Assembly (NCBI GenBank): GCA_947385775.1
Contig: CANDMI010000017.1
Span: 1-54,140, forward strand
Direction of reading: 5' to 3'
From: an uncultured Eubacterium sp.
GTDB lineage: Bacteria > Bacillota > Clostridia > Lachnospirales > Lachnospiraceae
Length of the DNA stretch: 54,140 bases
Part shown: positions 28,698 through 36,922 of the stretch, piece after piece
Layout: each line of letters opens with the position of its first letter
Position numbering within the stretch: position 1 is the stretch's first letter
Program-made: the position numbers and the translations under genes
The notes under the pieces: generated by a model
Seen by the model: the letters and a program-made list of their open reading frames with translations, nothing else
Databases searched by the model: none
Told to the model about the DNA's origin: nothing

Positions 28698-28734
28698 CGG
28701 GCCAGCCTGGCAGGAAGTTTGTGGGGCTGGCCTG
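28698..28734 (+). terminator. Hairpin after mglC
   Basis: A 10-bp stem with one G-T pair, CGGGCCAGCC/GGCTGGCCTG (28698-28707 with 28725-28734). The T-run is poor, so it may be a stabiliser or a weak terminator. Confidence 0.5.
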
Positions 28735-28757
28735 TTATCCGCTATTCCACGAATACT

Positions 28758-28793
28758 CAAAAAACACCGCATAGCCATACAGCCATGCGGTGT
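28758..28793 (-). terminator. Terminator of the ECF sigma/anti-sigma operon
   Basis: On the minus strand the stem ACACCGCAT/ATGCGGTGT (28793-28785 with 28772-28764) is followed by six T. Confidence 0.85.
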
Positions 28794-28830
28794 ACATAAA
28801 CGCTCAAGGCAAACGCGCAGAAACGGCCTT

Positions 28831-29922
28831 TCAAGGGAGGTGCGTGAATGGAAAGAATTCGAAAGGTTCCAGGCCATCATCGAATTCCACCGTTATTGGG
28901 TCATCATCATAGCAATCGGTTGCAGTAAAAACGCCCTGTTTGGCATCGTACCGCTCAATGAGGGCGCCGGATATCCCACCTTCCAAATGACGGGGCAATC
29001 CAAATTTTTCCTTATAATAGGACGCCCTGACGGAGCCTTCCTCGATTATGCCGTTGTTGTTCCGATAGACGAAAACATTCTCGACCCCGTCTCCGTAGGT
29101 GTTATTGCAGATCAATTCAGGCACGCCATCGCCATCCAGATCCCGGCTCCAAGCTTTCGGACCGTCATAACCAAACTGCTCCGCGACACATACGTCTTCG
29201 CCATCCATATTAACATAGTAGTGCCATTCATACTGGTGGGGGGAGATTTCTTCCATTTCAATGCGGCACACGCCAAGGCCCAGTACATTGGTCAGTGTGG
29301 CTCCAGACGGATCCACGCCGCTTTCCTGTTCACCCAAAACCAAGTCAAGGTAATCGTAGATATCTTCCATGTCATCGGAATAAATGGATAGATTGTAGGT
29401 TATGCCGTTTAAAGTAAATTGTGCTCGATAGGAGAATGATTTGTGTTTGCCCCAATCGCTTTTCTCCCGGTAAATGTTTACCTCTACATCGCCATATTGG
29501 GTCGTGGCGTAAGCTTTTGTGGTATCTTTTTTGTCCGTCTGACCGTCAAAAATACAATCCATGGTAAAATCCTGGCCGTTGTAGTCACCTGCAATCGTCA
29601 AGGCGTTCCAGTCAGCAGGGTCAGAAGCGTTTCCGCCCTTCGTATAACTCAAATGGACGCTGGTGGTTCTGACATCGGAGGATGTCAAACGCTCGGCTAA
29701 CAGATCGCCGCCGTAAGATGTTACCACTTCTTCCAAACTCTCGATCTCCTTTACTTCTACCTGGTTGCCTCTTGCCCAAAAAAAAGCCCCCGCTGCCAGG
29801 CAGAGGCACGCCGCCATAGCCCCCCACTTTAACCAGCCAGTTTTTCTTTTTGAAAATTCGCTTTGCTCCAGGATATCGTCGTCCAACGCCCCGATGGCAT
29901 CGTATAGATCTTTGCTGTTCAT
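28831..29922 (-). CDS. Membrane-anchored putative anti-sigma factor
   Basis: A 363-residue protein with a short cytoplasmic N terminus (about residues 1-30), one membrane helix (about 31-50, WGAMAACLCLAAGAFFWA) and a large extracellular part. The start overlaps the ECF sigma stop by four bases, the usual arrangement of a sigma factor with its anti-sigma. The N-terminal segment MNSKDLYDAIGALDDDIL resembles those of clostridial anti-sigma proteins, but the classic zinc-binding HxxxCxxC motif is absent. Near residue 270 a DLDGDGVPELI loop looks like a calcium-binding FG-GAP or dockerin-like motif. The ligand or stress sensed is unknown. Confidence 0.65.
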   Translation of the reverse strand: MNSKDLYDAIGALDDDILEQSEFSKRKTGWLKWGAMAACLCLAAGAFFWARGNQVEVKEIESLEEVVTSYGGDLLAERLTSSDVRTTSVHLSYTKGGNASDPADWNALTIAGDYNGQDFTMDCIFDGQTDKKDTTKAYATTQYGDVEVNIYREKSDWGKHKSFSYRAQFTLNGITYNLSIYSDDMEDIYDYLDLVLGEQESGVDPSGATLTNVLGLGVCRIEMEEISPHQYEWHYYVNMDGEDVCVAEQFGYDGPKAWSRDLDGDGVPELICNNTYGDGVENVFVYRNNNGIIEEGSVRASYYKEKFGLPRHLEGGISGALIERYDAKQGVFTATDCYDDDPITVEFDDGLEPFEFFPFTHLP

Positions 29923-30482
29923 AGGTACCCCTCCTTCATGAGTTCAAGCCGGAGTTTCTTTCGCGTCCGGCTGAGTATGACCGTAATGTGGTTTTTTGTC
30001 AGACCATAGCGCTCTGCGACCGCAGCGATCGGTTCCGTAAAGAAATACCGACGCACAAACACATTTCTTTCCCGCATCGGAAGAGTCCGTACAAACCGGC
30101 TGATACATTGTTCCAGTTCTTTTCTTTCATATTCCTCCTCTACATTTACTCCGCCATCCAGACGTTCAGCCAGTTCTTCCAAAACAAGGTTAATCTCACC
30201 CCCGCCCCGTTTTTTTGCATTTTGCGCATGAAAGCGGTTAAAGGAAAGATTGCGGGTGATTTTTGCAAGGAACATCCGGAATGCTCCGGGCCTTTGCGGC
30301 GGTATCGCGTTCCAGGCATGGAGCCAGGTGTCATTGACGCATTCCTCAGAATCCTCAGTGTTGTGCAGGATATTTTGAGCGATTGCGAAGCAGTAAGCGC
30401 CGTACTTGTTGGCAGTTTCGGATATGGCGTCTGTATTTTTTTGCCAATATAGTTCTATAATCTGACTATCCTCCAACGTCAT
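29919..30482 (-). CDS. ECF-type RNA polymerase sigma factor
   Basis: A 187-residue sigma-70 family factor of the extracytoplasmic function group. Region 2 is visible in SEECVNDTWLHAWNAIPPQRPGAFRMFLAKITRNLSFNRF (residues about 45-84), which covers core binding and -10 recognition. Region 4 (about 125-182) has RYFFTEPIAAVAERYGLTKNHITVILSRTRKKL, the -35 recognition helix-turn-helix. AGAGGAGG lies just before the ATG. It forms an operon with the membrane protein that overlaps its stop. It probably activates its own promoter (30519-30548). Confidence 0.92.
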   Translation of the reverse strand: MTLEDSQIIELYWQKNTDAISETANKYGAYCFAIAQNILHNTEDSEECVNDTWLHAWNAIPPQRPGAFRMFLAKITRNLSFNRFHAQNAKKRGGGEINLVLEELAERLDGGVNVEEEYERKELEQCISRFVRTLPMRERNVFVRRYFFTEPIAAVAERYGLTKNHITVILSRTRKKLRLELMKEGYL

Positions 30483-30518
30483 GCCTCCTCTCTGTGGTTT
30501 AAAGGTTCCTTTACCCTA

Positions 30519-30548
30519 TAAGACTGGAAATAGCATAAAACCTTACAA
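30519..30548 (-). promoter_or_regulatory. Candidate autoregulated ECF promoter
   Basis: On the minus strand TGTAAG (30547-30542), then 16 bases, then AGTC (30525-30522). This is close to the TGTAAC / CGTC pattern of some Bacillota ECF factors. No good sigma-A promoter was seen here. Confidence 0.4.
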
Positions 30549-30647
30549 GTGATTTCAAAAAAGTTTTTGAAGGTTCTGTTTTATTGTAACATATAGGATA
30601 AAATAAGATAAAAATCAAAAGCGAAAACCCATCCTCAAAACCCTCAT

Positions 30648-30675
30648 TTACTTTCTCTCCCACCTTTGCTATAAT
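30648..30675 (+). promoter_or_regulatory. Promoter of the YesN-YesM-binding-protein operon
   Basis: TTTACT (30648-30653), a 16-base spacer and TATAAT (30670-30675) preceded by TGC (extended -10). Confidence 0.7.
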
Positions 30676-30726
30676 AATCCTGATACACAAACATCACCTC
30701 TCAATAAAAACCACGAGGAAAACAAC

Positions 30727-32334
30727 ATGGAACATTACACCGTCCTTCTAGCCGACGACGAAGAAGAAGTCATACAGGCAATCCGAAAAAAAATAAACTG
30801 GTCTGAGCTTGGATTTTCCGTCATGGGACATGCCACAAACGGCGTGAAAGCGTTAGAAATGATGGAAGAAGCCCAGCCGGACGTGCTTATGACGGACATA
30901 CGGATGCCGTACATGGACGGCATCGAGCTTGCAAACCGCGTCAAGGCGCAGTATCCGTCTACGAAAATCCTGTTCTTTACAGGCTTTGACGAATTTGAAT
31001 ACGCAAAAGAAGCCGTCCATTTAGAAGCCGAAGAATATATCTTAAAGCCCGTCAATTCCGCGGAGCTGACCGAAGTTTTTACAAAATTAAAAACAAAATT
31101 AGACCAGGAGATCAGCGAAAAACGGAATGTGGAAACGCTGCAAAAATATTATATGGAGTCCCTTCCGCTGTTGCAGGCGAATTTTTACGCTTCGCTGATC
31201 GAAGGAAAAATCCATGAGGACGAGCTTTCAAAGTCGCTGTCCAATTATCAGATTGAATTTCCAGGCCCGTTTTATTGCTGCCTTGTGATACATACGTCAG
31301 CCAGCCAGACTCCCGGGGATATGAATCCGATGCTTTTATCCGCTTCTGTCCAAAAGCAGGCGGTAGAGCATCTGGCTCTCAAGTGGCGGGCGAAATGCTT
31401 TTCCTATCTGGAAAATACGATCCTGCTCGTGCAGCTCCATCGGAAAAACGAAGCCGCGGAGCTGACGGATGACTGCGACCGCTTCTGCAAATATGCGCTG
31501 CGTATTTTAGAGGCTGTGGTCACCATAGGGATCGGGCAGGCATGTGAAAGTATACTAAGTCTGTCCCGGTCATACGAAAGCGCAAGGGAAGCCGTTTCTT
31601 ACCGGGCGATCTACGGAGCCTCCCGGGCGATCAATATGAAAGAGGTCGTTCCGGGCAAGCCGGGGGGGCGGGATAATTCCGCCAACGACAGCGAACTGCT
31701 GAATTTATTTAAAATGATACGCTTAGGGGGCGAGCAGGATGTGGAACACGCGGTAGGCAGGTATCTGTCCCATATATCCTTTCCGGATAAGTCCTTGTTG
31801 CAACACCATGTAGACATTATGGAGCTTATCAGCGCGCTCTACCGTTTTTCCATAAACCAGGACATCGTCGTAGAGGAAGTGTGCAGGGATATACGAAATC
31901 TGTATAACAGGCTGTTGGATATGGAGCCGGACGCGCTGCATAAATGGCTTTTGGATATCAGCCTGTCCTGTCGGGAAAAAATATTCAGCGCCCGCAACAG
32001 GTCTACACAGTCTTTTGTGGCCAGAGCGCAGGAATATGTTTCCAATAATTATATGGACGAAGAGCTTTCCTTGGACAGCCTGTGTGAGATTTTGGGCGTA
32101 TCAAATTCCTACTTTTCGACCATATTTAAAAAAGAGACAGGGCATTCCTTTATCCAGTATCTGACCGATTACCGCATGGAGCAGGCGGCGGGGCTTTTGA
32201 TCGGGACAAATGAAAAAAGTTATATGATAGCAAAGCAGGTAGGCTATACAGATCCAAATTATTTTAGTTATGTATTTAAAAGGCATTTTGGGGTATCTCC
32301 GTCGAAATACCGCACGGAGCATGCAAAAACGTAA
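30727..32334 (+). CDS. AraC-type response regulator, YesN family
   Basis: A 535-residue DNA-binding response regulator. The receiver domain (1-120) has the acidic pocket ADDEEE, the phospho-acceptor D57 in LMTDIRMPYMDG and the conserved Lys in EYILKPVNS. A linker of about 300 residues follows, including segments typical of YesN proteins. The C-terminal AraC-type double helix-turn-helix (about 430-530) has LSLDSLCEILGVSNSYFSTIFKKETG and YTDPNYFSYVFKRHFGVSPSKYR. It is predicted to activate a sugar-uptake promoter, most plausibly mglB 6.7 kb upstream, when phosphorylated by the adjacent kinase. Its 3' end overlaps the kinase start by 14 bases. Confidence 0.92.
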   Translation: MEHYTVLLADDEEEVIQAIRKKINWSELGFSVMGHATNGVKALEMMEEAQPDVLMTDIRMPYMDGIELANRVKAQYPSTKILFFTGFDEFEYAKEAVHLEAEEYILKPVNSAELTEVFTKLKTKLDQEISEKRNVETLQKYYMESLPLLQANFYASLIEGKIHEDELSKSLSNYQIEFPGPFYCCLVIHTSASQTPGDMNPMLLSASVQKQAVEHLALKWRAKCFSYLENTILLVQLHRKNEAAELTDDCDRFCKYALRILEAVVTIGIGQACESILSLSRSYESAREAVSYRAIYGASRAINMKEVVPGKPGGRDNSANDSELLNLFKMIRLGGEQDVEHAVGRYLSHISFPDKSLLQHHVDIMELISALYRFSINQDIVVEEVCRDIRNLYNRLLDMEPDALHKWLLDISLSCREKIFSARNRSTQSFVARAQEYVSNNYMDEELSLDSLCEILGVSNSYFSTIFKKETGHSFIQYLTDYRMEQAAGLLIGTNEKSYMIAKQVGYTDPNYFSYVFKRHFGVSPSKYRTEHAKT

Positions 32335-34150
32335 CAGGCATATGAAAAAGAAAAAACAGCGGGGGATGCAGTCTACGATCATGCTGGCGTCCTCCATCAT
32401 ATCGATATCCATTATGGTAATTTTGGGGATTGGCGTATACATCCGGTTTTCCGCCACATCCAGGCAGGATACGATACAGGGGACAAAAAAGCTGATGGAG
32501 CAGACCGGGGAGCATTTAGAAGACTATCTGGTCAGCATGAGGCAGATTTCTGACGCGGTGTACTACAATGTAATGAAAGAAAACGATCTGTCCAGCCAGC
32601 AGGACAATATCCAGCGGGGCATGAACCTTTTATACGAGGCGAATAAAAACAGCCTGCGCAGCATAGCGGTGTACAACCATTACGGAAGCCTGATGGCGGC
32701 GGAGCCGGTCGCCCTGCAAAAAGAAGATCCAAATATTACAAAGCAGGAATGGTACAAAAAGGCGTTGGGGAAAATGGAAAATATGCACTTTTCCCTGCCA
32801 CATATCCAAAACTTATTTCAGGATGAGGCGTTTCGGTATTACTGGGTGATATCTTTAAGCCGCGCCATCGAATATACAGAGCACGGGGTGCCGATGACAG
32901 GAGTATTGCTGGTGGATATGGATTATTCCGGCATATCCCGGATGCTAAGCCAGATCAATATGTCCGGCAATGGGGAATACTATTACCTGTGCGACCAAAA
33001 CGGCGAGATCATCTACCATACGCGCCAGATACAGATCAGCAAAGGGATCGCCCGGGAAAACAATTTAAAAGCCGCAAAGCATAAGGACGGCGTATACGAA
33101 GAAAATTTCCAGGGGGAGCGCCGCAAGCTCATCGTCCAGACTATCAGCTACACCGGCTGGAAGCTGGTAGGGGTCATCCCGTATTCCGTATTTTCCCATG
33201 GGATGTATCCGATCCGGTATTTTATTATCGCGTTTATATTTTTGATGGCAATGATGTTTGCGGTCATAAATTACTTTGTTTCCGTACAGATTTCAAGCTC
33301 GATCTTAAAATTAAACGATTCGGTCATGGAATACGAGGCCGGGAAAAAACCGGAGATCTATATCGGAGGCTCCCAGGAAATTCAGCATCTCGGCCTGTCC
33401 ATCCAGCAGTCCTACGAGCAGATAGAAACGTTAATGAAAAAAATCGTGCTGGAGCAGAACGAACGCAGGAAAAGCGAGCTGGACGCGCTGCAAAGCCAGA
33501 TAAACCCCCATTTTTTGTACAATACGCTGGATTCCATTACCTGGATGATCGAGGGGGAGCGAAACGAAGAAGCGGTGTTTATGATCTCAGAGCTTGCCAG
33601 GCTGTTTCGCATCAGCCTGTCCAAAGGGCGCACGGTCATCTGCGTACGGGATGAATTGCAGCATGCGTCAAGCTATATGAATATCCAAAAAGTAAGGTAT
33701 AAAAATTTGTTTTCCGTTAAATTTGACGTAGATTCCGCGCTGGAACATTATTGCATTGTAAAGCTGGTTTTGCAGCCGATATTGGAAAACGCGATCAACT
33801 ATGGAGTCCGGGGCATGGAGGACGATGGGGAGATTACCGTATCCGGCAGGCTTTTGGATGGAAAGGTCATGTTGTCTGTAGCCGATAACGGAGTCGGCAT
33901 GCCCGAGGAGGAAGCGGCGCTGCTTTTAACGGACAATAGCCGCGTCCATAAGCAGGGCTCCGGCGTGGGGCTTGTAAATGTAAACAACCGTATCCAGATA
34001 CTTTTTGGAAAAGAATACGGGATTTCGGTCAAAAGCGAGCCGGATGAAGGGACTATTGTGTCCATCTGCATCCCGGCTGTGCCATATACAGAAGAAAACA
34101 GTAAAAAGTTGGAAGAAGGGCGTATATTTGGCGGTATTGAAAAACAATAA
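32321..34150 (+). CDS. Sensor histidine kinase, YesM/LytS-like (HPK7)
   Basis: A 609-residue membrane kinase. One helix near residues 20-42 and a second near 295-318 enclose an extracellular sensor of about 250 residues. A HAMP-like segment follows. The His_kinase domain has LQSQINPHFLYNTLDSITWM with the phosphorylated His before FLYNTL. The HATPase domain has LQPILENAINYG, ADNGVGMP and GSGVGLVNVNNR. The ATG at 32321 is preceded by GGAGC; a second ATG at 32342 is possible. Its 3' end overlaps the start of the next gene. The operon with two sugar-binding proteins suggests that the extracellular domain is contacted by one of them. Confidence 0.92.
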   Translation: MQKRNRHMKKKKQRGMQSTIMLASSIISISIMVILGIGVYIRFSATSRQDTIQGTKKLMEQTGEHLEDYLVSMRQISDAVYYNVMKENDLSSQQDNIQRGMNLLYEANKNSLRSIAVYNHYGSLMAAEPVALQKEDPNITKQEWYKKALGKMENMHFSLPHIQNLFQDEAFRYYWVISLSRAIEYTEHGVPMTGVLLVDMDYSGISRMLSQINMSGNGEYYYLCDQNGEIIYHTRQIQISKGIARENNLKAAKHKDGVYEENFQGERRKLIVQTISYTGWKLVGVIPYSVFSHGMYPIRYFIIAFIFLMAMMFAVINYFVSVQISSSILKLNDSVMEYEAGKKPEIYIGGSQEIQHLGLSIQQSYEQIETLMKKIVLEQNERRKSELDALQSQINPHFLYNTLDSITWMIEGERNEEAVFMISELARLFRISLSKGRTVICVRDELQHASSYMNIQKVRYKNLFSVKFDVDSALEHYCIVKLVLQPILENAINYGVRGMEDDGEITVSGRLLDGKVMLSVADNGVGMPEEEAALLLTDNSRVHKQGSGVGLVNVNNRIQILFGKEYGISVKSEPDEGTIVSICIPAVPYTEENSKKLEEGRIFGGIEKQ

Positions 34151-35093
34151 AAAATGGTTCTTTGTAATAGAAGCGGCGGTCGTTGCCATCGTGCTTGTAT
34201 TGGCGGTTTTGTTTATCTGGGCAAAAAACGGGGAAAAAACTTATAAGATTTCCATTATAGTGCGGGATTCGGATTCACGCCAGTGGTCCGCGTTTAAATA
34301 TGGCCTGAAAAAAGCGGCGGAGGACTGCAAGGTGGAAATGTCCGTCGCAAGCACAGGGGAAAGCCTGACGGCGGAAGAGATCATGCAGACGGTGGATTCA
34401 GAAATGGAAAACGGGGCGGACGCGCTGCTGATACAGCCAGTCGGAGATTTTGATCAGCAGATGATAAAAAAAATCCAGAAAAAAGCGCCTGTGATGCTGG
34501 TGGATACGACGGTGGAGCGCACAGGCGCGCCCTGTACCCAGCCGGATCACTATGCCGTCGGGGAATCCCTTGCAAAAGCGCTGTTAGAGGATTACAATGG
34601 GAATATTAAAAAAAAGACGTTTGGCATCGTACAGACAAACCATTCGGAAGCGGTAAAAAAACGTAAGCAGGGCTTTTTGGACGCGTTAGATTCTTCGATA
34701 CAAAGGCATGGCGCGAAGATCAGCTGGTCGGCTTCCCTTGCCCAGGGCATGTCCTTAAAAGACCAGGGCAGGGTGGATTTTATCATCGCGTTAGACGACC
34801 GCAGCCTGGTCGCCGCGGGAGAGGACGCCCGGGGAAATAACCTGCATGGCGCGCTGGTGTACGGGATCGGAAATTCCACCGACGCGGTATATTATCTGGA
34901 TACCGGGATCGTTCAGTGTTTGGTGGCCACGGATGGATTTTATATGGGATACGCAGGGCTGACACAGGCGGCAAGATGCCTGTCCCGCCCTTTTTATGAA
35001 ATGCGGGATACGTCAGTCAGGCATTCCGTGATCCGAAAGGAAGAATTATTTTCTAAAAAAAACCAGGAGCTGTTATTTACAATGAGCCAGTAA
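34128..35093 (+). CDS. Membrane-anchored degenerate sugar-binding protein (sensor partner)
   Basis: A 321-residue protein with a single N-terminal membrane helix (about residues 10-32) and no lipobox, then a type I periplasmic-binding fold (YKISIIVRDSDSRQW, GADALLIQPVGDFDQQM, YAVGESLAKALL). Residues used for sugar binding in MglB are largely lost: the H-x-D-x-x-x-R triad is NHSEAVKKR, NND is LDD and the ligand Asp of GVD is Gly (VYGIGNSTDA). The start is a TTG at 34128, seven bases after GGAAGAAGGG, inside the end of the kinase gene. It resembles the membrane-anchored binding proteins that pair with LytS/YesM kinases (XylFII type), though the altered pocket means its ligand is unclear. Confidence 0.75.
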   Translation: MAVLKNNKKWFFVIEAAVVAIVLVLAVLFIWAKNGEKTYKISIIVRDSDSRQWSAFKYGLKKAAEDCKVEMSVASTGESLTAEEIMQTVDSEMENGADALLIQPVGDFDQQMIKKIQKKAPVMLVDTTVERTGAPCTQPDHYAVGESLAKALLEDYNGNIKKKTFGIVQTNHSEAVKKRKQGFLDALDSSIQRHGAKISWSASLAQGMSLKDQGRVDFIIALDDRSLVAAGEDARGNNLHGALVYGIGNSTDAVYYLDTGIVQCLVATDGFYMGYAGLTQAARCLSRPFYEMRDTSVRHSVIRKEELFSKKNQELLFTMSQ

Positions 35094-35109
35094 ATGCCAG
35101 AGGTGGCCT

Positions 35110-36153
35110 ATGAAAATAAAAAAAATAGGGGCGGCGGTTGTGGTTATCGCCATGGCGTATTGGTTTTGCGCCTGCGGGGAAGCAAAAAAGCCGCCCGCGG
35201 AAAAAATCTATGCCGGGATCGCCTGTTATAACAGGAGCGATATCTTTGTAAATAAACTTGTGGACTGCCTAAGAGAAGGCTTTGACGGGTTAAACAGCGA
35301 AAAATGCCGCACAGCCGTTTCCGTCCGGGACGCGGCAGGCTCACAGCGCACCCAGGACGATCAGGTGAAAGAGCTTTTGGATTCCGGGTGCAATATTCTT
35401 TGCGTGAATCTTGTGGACAGGGCGGATCCGTCCGATATTATAGACCTTGCCAGAGAGCGGGGCGTGCCGATCATATTTTTTAACCGGGAGCCGGTAGCGG
35501 AGGATTTAATGCAGTGGGACAGGCTTTATTATGTAGGCGCGGATGCGGCCCAGGCGGGCGCGATGCAAGGGGAGCTTGCCGCTGACGCGATACAGGAATA
35601 TCGCCGTATAGACCGCAACAAGGACGGAAAGATACAATATGTAGTTTTGGAAGGGGAGCCGGGGCACCAGGATACGATCATCCGTACGGAAAGCGCGGTG
35701 GACGCGTTAAAGCGGGAAGGGATCGAGTTGGAAAAATTAGGCTGCGGCATTGCGAACTGGAGTCGAGCCCAGGCGCAGAACCGGATGCTGCAAATGTTAA
35801 GCCTCCATCAGAATAAAATAGAGCTGGTGCTTGCGAACAATGACGAAATGGCGCTTGGCGCGCTGGACGCGTACGCAAAGCTGAATTATACCGAATCGGC
35901 GCTGCCGGCGTTTTTTGGCGTAGATGGAACCGACGCGGGCTTAAAAGCGGTAAAAGAAGGGAAGCTGTTCGCCACGGTATACAACAATAAAGAAGGCCAG
36001 GCGCAGGCGATGATAAAGCTTGCAAAGGCGCTGGTCACCCAAAAGCGAATGGATATGGATAAAATCAAGCTGGAAAAAAATAAATATATCTATCTTGAAT
36101 ATGCGAAAGTGACCAGGGGAAATATATGGGCATTTTTAAAAGAAGAAGAATAA
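35110..36153 (+). CDS. MglB-like sugar-binding lipoprotein, regulatory operon
   Basis: A 347-residue lipoprotein of the galactose-binding family. The lipobox is FCAC (Cys near residue 22). Key MglB residues are kept: GEPGHQDTIIRT (H-x-D-x-x-x-R), Trp in IANWSRAQA, NND in LANNDEMALG, and the ligand Asp in FFGVDGTDAG. The calcium loop DRNKDGKIQY is also kept. It is of ordinary length, unlike the 453-residue MglB of the transport operon. No permease follows; the next gene, greA, is separate in function. The probable role is delivering sugar to the sensor complex or to MglAC. The start follows AGAGGTGG. Confidence 0.88.
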   Translation: MKIKKIGAAVVVIAMAYWFCACGEAKKPPAEKIYAGIACYNRSDIFVNKLVDCLREGFDGLNSEKCRTAVSVRDAAGSQRTQDDQVKELLDSGCNILCVNLVDRADPSDIIDLARERGVPIIFFNREPVAEDLMQWDRLYYVGADAAQAGAMQGELAADAIQEYRRIDRNKDGKIQYVVLEGEPGHQDTIIRTESAVDALKREGIELEKLGCGIANWSRAQAQNRMLQMLSLHQNKIELVLANNDEMALGALDAYAKLNYTESALPAFFGVDGTDAGLKAVKEGKLFATVYNNKEGQAQAMIKLAKALVTQKRMDMDKIKLEKNKYIYLEYAKVTRGNIWAFLKEEE

Positions 36154-36159
36154 GATAAT

Positions 36160-36675
36160 ATGGGGGTTATGATGTACGATAAAATGACGAAAAAAGATAT
36201 CGAGCGTATGGAAGAAGAGATTGAATACCGTAAGCTCGTTGTGCGAAAGCAGGCGTTGGAGGCTGTAAAGGAAGCCAGGGCGCAGGGAGATCTAAGTGAA
36301 AATTTTGAATACCACGCGGCGAAAAAAGACAAAAACCAAAACGAGAGCAGAATCCGCTATCTGGAGCGGATGATCAAAACAGCCCGTGTGATCGAATCTG
36401 AGTCCAATACGGACGAGGTCGGGCTGGACAATACCGTTCAGGTCTATTTTGAGGAAGACGATGAGATCGAAACCTTCAAGCTTGTGACGACCGTCCGCGG
36501 CAATTCCCTAAAGGGCATGATCAGCATCGATTCCCCGATCGGAAAGGCGCTGCTTGGGCATAAGGTGGGCGACCGCGTGACCGTAAAGGTAAATGAGGGC
36601 TACAGCTATGATGTCATTGTGAAAGCGATCGAAAATACCGTGGACGACGGTTCCGACCAGCTGCGCAGATTTTAA
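36160..36675 (+). CDS. greA: Transcription elongation factor GreA-type
   Basis: A 171-residue factor that rescues backtracked RNA polymerase by stimulating transcript cleavage. The N-terminal coiled coil carries the acidic tip motif GDLSENFEYHAAKKDKNQNESRI. The C-terminal FKBP-like domain has SIDSPIGKALLGHKVGDRVTV. The exact start is uncertain: ATG codons at 36160, 36169 and 36172 are all in frame, and only 36172 sits five bases after GGGGG. It lies six bases after the preceding lipoprotein gene, so it may be transcribed with the sensor operon. Confidence 0.93.
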   Translation: MGVMMYDKMTKKDIERMEEEIEYRKLVVRKQALEAVKEARAQGDLSENFEYHAAKKDKNQNESRIRYLERMIKTARVIESESNTDEVGLDNTVQVYFEEDDEIETFKLVTTVRGNSLKGMISIDSPIGKALLGHKVGDRVTVKVNEGYSYDVIVKAIENTVDDGSDQLRRF

Positions 36676-36922
36676 CCGTAATGTTAAAGCACGCTTATAA
36701 AAAATTTCTTAAATTTGTGAATATTTGAATTTATACTACCAGAAAATAAAATTTCGGTGTATAATGTTAATCGCTGTAACATTTTCGCCGTAAAGAAGAA
36801 AACGGCAGAGGAAATAGAAAAAGATGACGCATTTAAGAAAAGCCATTCATATATATACAAAAATAAAAAACGCGAAATGGGCAAAAGAAAGGTTCAGAAA
36901 GCAGGCATACGGAGGTATTTTT

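Noticed and set aside
28678-29391. Plus-strand frame of 237 codons
   Set aside because: It is antisense to the putative anti-sigma gene, which has better coding signs and overlaps the sigma gene correctly.
36721-36770. Promoter before the GlgX gene
   Set aside because: A TATAAT at 36760-36765 is present, but no -35 at proper spacing and no extended -10.
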